Origin: Pascua guehoae
Lineage: Eukaryota > Basidiomycota > Tremellomycetes > Trichosporonales > Trichosporonaceae
Direction: 5' to 3'
DNA length: 64,000 nucleotides
Assembly: GCA_001600415.1 (NCBI GenBank)
Contig: BCJX01000002.1
Location: 3,765,865 to 3,829,864, forward strand
Below are positions 57,480-64,000 of the stretch, piece after piece. Positions within the stretch are counted from its first letter, which is position 1. Every line of letters begins with the position of its first letter. Below the pieces are notes generated by a model. The model was not told where the DNA came from and searched no databases. It worked only from the letters and a program-made list of their open reading frames with translations. The translations under genes were made by a program, and so were the position numbers.

Positions 57480-57720
57480 CGGCTTTGACGGGTCCACACG
57501 CCTGCGCAAAAGGACGGACGGGGAGCGTGGTTGGGACCACGTCGAGGGCCCTGCCGCGCTCGTGATGCTGTCCTGGGCGCCGCGACATGTAGCGCGTGAT
57601 GCCCCAGTACGACCCGCGATAAATGTAGACATTATCAACCTGTTCGAGGACGATGTCGCCGTAGACGCCACTGTACGGGCCATGCGATTGGATGGGACTT
57701 TGTGGGGGGTCGCGCCAACG
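57480..57720 (-). pseudogene. Cassette gene B fragment, copy 4 (minus strand)
   Basis: On the minus strand from about 57,682 to 57,560 one frame reads PYSGVYGDIVLEQVDNVYIY, then RGSYWGITRYMSRRPGQHHE. This is nearly identical to residues 344-383 of the intact gene B. Flanking sequence loses similarity quickly. The fragment is inverted relative to copies 1-3. Confidence 0.75.
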
Positions 57721-59149
57721 CAGGCGCAGAGCAATGGGCTAGCCATGGGCTCAAGCGTCTGTTGACGGGGCGCCGTCACGCGCCGTCTGCCATCGAGGTG
57801 GCTTGCCTCGGCGACGCGGGAGATCGGTCAAGCTGCGACATGAGACGGAGAGCCGACACGTTTGTAAAGACGGAACGCCGACGCGGGGCAAGTGGTGGCA
57901 TGAAGACAGCTGGAACCAGAAGACTGGCATCACCGTGCACGCCTGCCGATGTAGTGCAAATGGGCGCCCGTGGGGACGACGACAGAGCGATGAGAGAGGT
58001 GGATGGGTCGATGGGAAGACAGTAGAGTGCCCGTCGCGTGTGGTGCGTGGTCAGCTGTTCATCCGCCGTCTCGTGCGGAGCGAGGATCGATGGGCAGATG
58101 CCCGGCGCGGAGGACGGTGTCGCGCGGAGGGAGAATGTGATCGTGTGGAGAGAGTGGAACGGGACGCTGAGATGACCACAGAGACAACAGCGATAAGCTG
58201 GCGTTGAGATCAAGCGACTTGAGGATCGTCGACGCGATGGAGGCGGCTGTGTCTGTCGCTCGGCGCGAGTGAGTTGCGCAGCATGTCTGGCGGTCAAGAG
58301 GTCTGTGGCGTTTGTGCAGGCGGATGGCGTGTGTGAAGGCGGATGGGCGGTCGACGCGGGGCAAGTTGTCTGTGACATCTTGCACGTGTGTCTCCTGTTG
58401 GCACAACGTGCGAGCTGGGACCAGAAGGGCGGCATCATACGCCTGCCGATGTGTCTTCAACGGAGGGGCCGGGGGAGATGAGGCGAGTGAGGAGACGGAG
58501 TGAGGAGGCCGAGTGAGGGGACGGATTGAGGAGAGGCGGCCGCAAGGTCACCGACGCGAGCCGTCCGGTGCATGCGTTGCCATCCGCCGTCTTGTAGAGA
58601 CCATCGGCTGTGGGTCGACCCGCCTACGAAAGAAGCCCATTCTCAAACATGTCGGGGACCGCATGGCGCCGAACGAGAAGACGCTCCGAGGGTATCATGC
58701 CGAAGGACAAAGAGATCGCGCCAAGGGTGGATGGAACGCGCGGAGACTTAAGGAGACGGATGATCGACGAGCTGGCGTTGGGCACGAGGGTCTGGACACT
58801 CGTCGCGCGACGTGTCGCTGGGCTCGATGTCGCTGGGCTCGATGTCGCTGGGCAGCTATCACGGTGGCGACATGTGCCCGGGACGGAAGACGCTGCGGTG
58901 TCGAGTTGTCTGCGCCGTCTGCGCCGTCTGCGCCGTCAAGGACGCCAGTTGTGAAGGGATTTTCGGGGCCAGAGCGGTGGACATGCTAGCAATTACGCTC
59001 AGCAATGAATGGATAGCAGAAGTTTGATATGAGTGACCTGCCGTCGATGGTTGTTGGGGGAAGTTGGATGACACGCTGGCCGCTGGCTGGGCCAGCGAAA
59101 ACGCACCCAGGCACGCTCAGGGAATTTTCAGGGGCGCCACCCGCATCCA
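57721..59149. other. Subtelomeric region with short duplicated blocks
   Basis: A segment at 57,885-57,955 (GCGGGGCAAGT... ACCAGAAG... CGCCTGCCGATG) recurs at 58,358-58,450. Short tandem runs occur at 58,820-58,850 (GATGTCGCTGGGCTC) and at 58,912-58,935 (GTCTGCGCC). No gene is recognised. Confidence 0.5.
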
Positions 59150-59460
59150 CCACCGTACGGGCGACGCCACCCAGGGACCAGGCACCCTCCGCCACACTCA
59201 TCCCCCACCGTATTGGCTCATCCGCTCAGGGCCAGGGACCGACCTCCACCGCATCCCAGGTCCGCCGGGGCCCATCCACCGCTCATCCTCCCACCGGACG
59301 GGCTCATCCAGGCACCGCCTCCTCTTCATCCCCCCACCGTAGCCGCTCATCCAGGCACAACCTCCACTTCATCCCCCACCGTAGCGGGCTCATCCACCCA
59401 CCGTAGCGGCTCATCCAGGCACGACCTCCACTTCATCCCCACCATACCGGCTCCCCCACA
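59150..59460 (+). repeat. Imperfect tandem repeat of about 40-45 bp
   Basis: Units of the form CACCGTAGCGGCTCATCCAG followed by GCACNNCCTCCACTTCATCC repeat about six times from roughly 59,190 to 59,450, with variable spacing. Frames through it are rich in Pro/His/Ser and not genuine. Confidence 0.8.
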
Positions 59461-59899
59461 CCATGCAACTCACCATCGACCTTGCATGCATACCACTCCG
59501 CCTCGCATGCAACTTTATCCACACGACGGCGCTTATGCATAGCTTGGACTTCATCCTCGCACTCTGGCCGTGTTGTCGCCGTGGGCGAGCCGAGGTCATC
59601 GGGGCGGCCTCATGCACCCAGCATGCCCGGTGACCAGCAATCATCTCGTGCTGGGGAGGGCAAGGTCGAGCGTCGGCACACTGCAGACCTCGGGTCACGC
59701 CGGGGTATAGTGTCTTTATGGGTAGCCGTCTGGCGCGTCTGGGGTGAGACGGCATGGTGTTCCCACGCCGTGACGCGTGCTGAGACCAGTCTGAAGGTAC
59801 AGGCTGTCTCCCGAGCCAGAAACATGTCTTCATCTGCGCAAGCTGATGCCCAGTGGTCGCCCCCAAGTCGCCCTCGCGATCACCGAGACGCCGCAGTAT

Positions 59900-61960
59900 G
59901 CTCATCCCGGGGGCTTCCAGCCGTCCGGCTCACAAACCAAAGGCGGCGAGCAGAAGTCGAGCGACGCCTATCCAACCTGGAATATCCACACCTTTGCCTC
60001 GGCGGTGACAACGTCTGGAACGGTGAGTAGCCGTCACAAGTGGGATGCGGTCCTCGACTCGCCGCCCTGGCATGTGGTCGAGCCATCTATCGTCTGAAGG
60101 CTCAGTGCCGTCCCGAGAAGCGCGTGTGTCCGTGGAAGGTGATTTCTAGTCAATGAACCGACCGTGGGCGGAACACTGCCGAGGTAATCCCCAATGGAGG
60201 CCGAGGTCGTGGCGATGGCCACTCGCCGCGACTTCAGGATCGCCTCCCAGGCCGCCAAACCCCGTGTCGCCTTGCAGACTCGACTTGCGAGCGAATGAGT
60301 AGCCTTGCGAGTTGACTTTGGAGCGTGCTCCGAGTGCCGCACACTGGTAGATGAGCTCTCGCCGACTGTTCGCGTCCAAAGTTCGGTCTGGCCGCTTGCT
60401 GGCGACGTCCCAAGAGTTGATGGCCCTAAGCGAACTTGGACAGGGAGACGCCCCGTTAGCGATCATCTCAAGGCAACCGTGCCCACGGCGCGCCTCGAGA
60501 CGGGCACATGACCTTGTTGAGCGCTCTGCGGGAGGTTGCCAGGCGGGTTCCCATGTCCTTGCCAGCCGCGTTCGACCGGTCGATGTCCTGGATGGTGTCT
60601 TGAAGAGCTGGCAAGTTCTGAGGGTGCTTGTGCTGCAGCCAAGACGGCTTCGAGTACAAATTGCGGCAGCGACCTGTGCCTCTGCTGCCAGTGACGTCTT
60701 TACTCGCTCCACAGTCTGATCCTTGTCTCTGTCTCCCGAACCCCCGCGGTCGCACGGCGTCGCCGACGCCCTCGTCATCACTGCACGTCCAGCCTCAACG
60801 ACTCGAGCACTCCGTGGCATTTGTGCAAGGCCCTGACCGGCGGCGTTGCCCGCGAGATGGCGCAGTGAGCTTGGACATGACGTCGTTGCCTTCACCCCGC
60901 GATGTGTGCTGAGCGACCCGTCAGCACTACGTATTCTCTGTGAAGCGGTTGAGGAGGCTGATTCCCAGTGGTCGCGTAGACTTCCAGCAGTAGTCATCGC
61001 CTCACCACCCCGTCTACCGAGAAACTCACGGCGGCGGAGCAATGGCAAACGGTTGAAGCAAGCCCCCGACGGCCTGTCCAAAGCCCACTGGGGCACATGA
61101 TCCACTACAACACACTCCAGCTGTGTTCGCTGGAGAGCAATGCTGCGGACGAACATCGCCCTGAAGTTGCGCGGGACGTTGAGGTCCGCCCAGGTCCGCA
61201 ACGGCGTGTCACCGTCAACCAGCTCGATGTCACACTCGTCGTCGTCCCTCGCTGTCGGCTGCGTGGGTTCAAAGCCATTGTGCCAGCCGTCCGGCGGCGA
61301 GCAGAGCAATGCCGAGGTGTGCCACGATGGAAGCTGCAGCCGAGCGATGTCCCATCCAAGCTGGAATCCCACACAAGCCTTGCGTCTTGGCGGTGGAAAC
61401 GTCTGAAAGGGGTGGGTGACGGCCACCGTCACAAGCAGGATGCGGTAGTCTAGTCGACTCGCGGCCGGTGACGTGTGGTCAAGCCATCTGTCGAACGCAT
61501 AGTGGGCCTGAGAAGCATCGAGTCGATTTCCAGCCCCCCCGAGTCATCGCGTCACCCCCATCCCGCGTGCGAAGATGAACCAGCGGCGAGCGGAACACTG
61601 CAGAGATCGCGACGACGAACGGGGGACTATCGCCGCGACTTGTCACATGACCGCCTCCCGAGCCCTATGTCATTTTCCAGTGCCGCGTCGACTTGCCAGC
61701 GAATGAGTCGACCTCTCCTCTGCGCGGATGAGCTGGCGAGCGCCTGTTCATGTCCAAAGGCTCGGCGTGCCAGGGACGGCTTGGACAGGCAGCGAGCCGC
61801 CATTAGCGATCATCCATCCCAACGTGTCCGTTCCAAGCCCGCGGGGCGTCGGTGCTCTTGTTCTCCCCGATACGGGCACATGACCTGTGGTGGAGGTCCA
61901 TGTCCTTGTGTACCGCCTTCGACTCGACACACACGCCGTCCCCTAACCCACCACCCACTC
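59900..61960 (-). pseudogene. Two tandem decayed gene B units (minus strand)
   Basis: On the minus strand at 61,295-61,085 one frame reads GWHNGFEPTQPTARDDDE, then TPLRTWADLNVPRNF and FVRSIALQRTQLE, matching the C-terminal part of gene B after the second intron. At about 60,720-60,560 the strand carries DNA matching the Ala-rich N-terminal region (GCAGAGGCACAGG, ACTCGAAGCCGTCTTGGCTGC, ACACCATCCAG). Blocks at 59,920-60,060 and 60,080-60,560 recur at 61,280-61,460 and 61,470-61,930, so two units of about 1.4 kb lie head to tail. None has an open frame. Confidence 0.65.
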
Positions 61961-63975
61961 GTTTTTGCCATCATCTTCCCTGCGTCCTTCCCGTTTCCGA
62001 CGCCCAACCTCCAGCCACACGTCTGACGCCGTCGGCGACGCCAACCCCGCCCGCAGCACGACACCATCGCGTCTCATGTTCAACCCTCGCCCGCGGCCGG
62101 ATCTCTGACGCCGGGATCTCACGCCTCGCGTGCCCGTCACGCAGCGCGTGCTGCTTTGCGCTTAGCACACGATTGCCAACAGGAGAGGCTGCTCTGGGGT
62201 TGACAAACACTGCAGGCAATCGCATGATGCGCGTCGACTCTCCCTGCGTTCGTCGAGGCTGTCTTGGACTCTGGTCACGACGCCGCGGCTACGCTGTTAC
62301 CTTTGACGTCAGCCGTGACGCTGAGAGGATCGTCTCCATGCTGAGGAGGATGTCGCCGACGGTGCTACGCTCCGGCGTCGAGCCGGTCTCATTCCCGTGT
62401 CACGTCGTCACATCCGCTTGTCATCACATCCGCACTTGACACTCTCGCCCCGCGTGTAACTCTGGAGTCCCGTCCTTGCTCGCGCAGCGGCGTGATACTC
62501 GCCGTACGCGCCCCCGCACCCGCGACATCGCTGCGAACGTTTGGGCGGGCACTTACTCGTGTCACCACCACCCCGCCATGGCCATGGTTGTCACAATGCG
62601 GCTCGTCGGTCAGCCATGTGCGGTCAAGTGCCCGCGCACCATCGACCAGTCGCCGCGACGAGACTGTCCCGCGTTCGGCGGATACAGTGGCCACGCTGCG
62701 GGCGTTGATGTTACAGAGTGTGTCAAGACATCGTCTTCATGCCGCTGAAATGTCCTCAGTGCATCTTCGGCATTGGGCGTCCCGTACTCGGACGTGCGTC
62801 CCACGGCTTCGCATCACCCGTACGCCGTCACATCTGCTCTTGACACTCACCACGCGTGTGAACTCGTTCTTGCCCACGCAGCGACTCTCGATCGTCACCG
62901 TACCCCGAGACCTCGCCGCACACGTTTCCAGGCTCCTACTCGCTCCCGACCGCACCCGACGGCGCTTGTCACGATACCCAGGCACTCGCTGACATCAAAG
63001 CGTGCACTCCACGGTATCTGGATACGACCACGCGGCCTCTGGCTCGCCTCCGCCTTTCACACTCCGGCGGCAGGCATCCAAACTCACCTTCTCGGTCACG
63101 GTGACGCTCGTTGTATGTGCAATCGTCCGTGACACCAACCGCGATGCGCGGCCGAGGCCTGCCTGCTCGCGACCGTCTGTGACGCCGCCGGCTACAGGCC
63201 GACAACGCGCGGCTCGAACACTCGCGCGCCGCCCAAGCCCATCGCTTACTCATTCACCGCCATAGCGTGCGCGAACCAGCCGTTCCAGAGTTCCCGAGGA
63301 TGCCGCGCCGTTTCTGGAGCCGGTGAGCGCACACCCGCCGTCTGCGGGGCCATCCACCGCTTGCGCAATCGTCTGAGAGCCCGCCAGGAGCTTACGACGT
63401 CTTGCGATCCATTCGCCGTCGGCCGACCCGCTCCCGTCGGCTGTTTAACAGCCTGGCGTGTCCACGTCTCTGCGCCGTTCGCCGGACGCATGCCGAGTCT
63501 GTGAATGACGCGCGGGATGGTCCAAACGCGCCTCTTGGAGGGTCTGGCGAGCACTCGGCGTGTCGAGGAGCACGGCGGCGGTGTGTGCGTTACCGAGCCG
63601 TCGTGTGAGCCATCCACGCCGCTGTCGACTTGCTGAGACACCCTCCCGGCGCTATGAGGCCAGCCACCGTCGCTGGGTAGCGGCCCGGGCCGTTGCCGAT
63701 ATGTAGAACGATGAATAAGCCATTGCGCGGTCCGCGGCGGCGTTTCAAGTGTTCGCGCGACCGTTCCGGGGAGCTCAGGCAGTCGGGGGCACGCTGAGAC
63801 GTCGACCGCGGCGCGGGATGCGCCCGCGCGCCGTTTCCCGCGGTCCCCGGCGCCGGCGAGACAAATCCGCGGTTCCGCGGGCCCCCGGACACCCCGGGCA
63901 AATAAATAGTGAATTAAATGATGCAAAAAATTATAAAAATGATAAAAAAATATGCAAAAATCGTAAAATGACCCC
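61961..63975. other. Telomere-adjacent region, no gene recognised
   Basis: GC-rich sequence with overlapping meaningless frames on both strands. The last 75 bases before the telomere repeats (63,900-63,971) switch abruptly to A/T-rich DNA (AAAAATTATAAAAATGATAA-like). Confidence 0.5.
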
Positions 63976-64000
63976 GGGGTTAGGGGGTTAGGGGGTTAGG
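63976..64000 (+). repeat. Telomere repeats (TTAGGGGG)n, chromosome end
   Basis: GGGGTTAGGGGGTTAGGGGG followed by TTAGG forms the end of the window. The G-rich strand runs 5' to 3' outward, as required at a right-hand chromosome end. TTAGGGGG is the unit known from Cryptococcus. Only about three units are present, so the assembly stops just inside the telomere. Confidence 0.92.

Noticed and set aside
59150..59460. Possible CRISPR-like array
   Set aside because: Repeats are imperfect, spacers are not unique sequence of constant length, no cas genes are present and the organism is a eukaryote.
60146..61432. 428-codon minus-strand frame taken as one gene
   Set aside because: Only its first part matches the C-terminal region of gene B. 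The remainder is in a frame unrelated to the gene B N-terminal DNA it crosses, so it is a chance fusion through two relics.

Overview
The window is the right end of a chromosome of a fungus, most likely a basidiomycete yeast of the Tremellomycetes (Cryptococcus/Trichosporonales type). The evidence is GC-rich DNA, genes split by very short introns (about 35-60 nt, GTNNGY donors, CTNAC-like branch sites), and a terminal run of TTAGGGGG repeats, a telomere unit known from Cryptococcus. The genus is inference.

Layout. From 1 to 26.2 kb there are ordinary single-copy genes: a secreted lipase (3.3-4.5 kb), a secreted GH16 glycosidase (12.3-13.3 kb), an UNC-93-like membrane protein (14.1-15.7 kb), a monocarboxylate-type MFS transporter with nine exons (17.5-19.5 kb), an ARM-repeat protein resembling SmgGDS/Rap1GDS (19.8-22.0 kb), a PurU-type formyltetrahydrofolate deformylase (22.7-23.6 kb) and a low-complexity protein with a duplicated exon pair (24.9-26.2 kb). 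Between them, at 6.1-11.4 kb, sits a decayed copy of the gene pair described next.

From 27.6 kb to the telomere the sequence is subtelomeric in character. A degenerate tandem array of Rap1/TRF-like Myb modules lies at 27.6-29.0 kb. At 30.8-40.9 kb is the best preserved multigene block: gene D (zinc-cluster-like, +), gene C (zinc-cluster-like, -), gene A (1220-residue giant coiled coil, +) and gene B (546 residues, with a possible GIY-YIG-like core, +). C and A are divergent over a 326-bp shared promoter. C, A and B recur as a heavily decayed block at 44.4-50.9 kb. A and B recur as a less decayed pair at 6.1-10.8 kb. Fragments of B alone recur on the opposite strand at 57.5-62 kb. I recognise no described family for A or B. 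This A/B(/C) cassette is the candidate undescribed system.

From 41 to 64 kb almost no intact gene remains. The DNA is a mosaic of mini- and microsatellites, a 114-bp poly-C tract, interstitial telomere motifs, kilobase-scale degenerate repeats and cassette relics, ending in telomere repeats at 63,976-64,000. All exon coordinates were built by hand from splice signals and reading-frame continuity; no alignment or database search was run.
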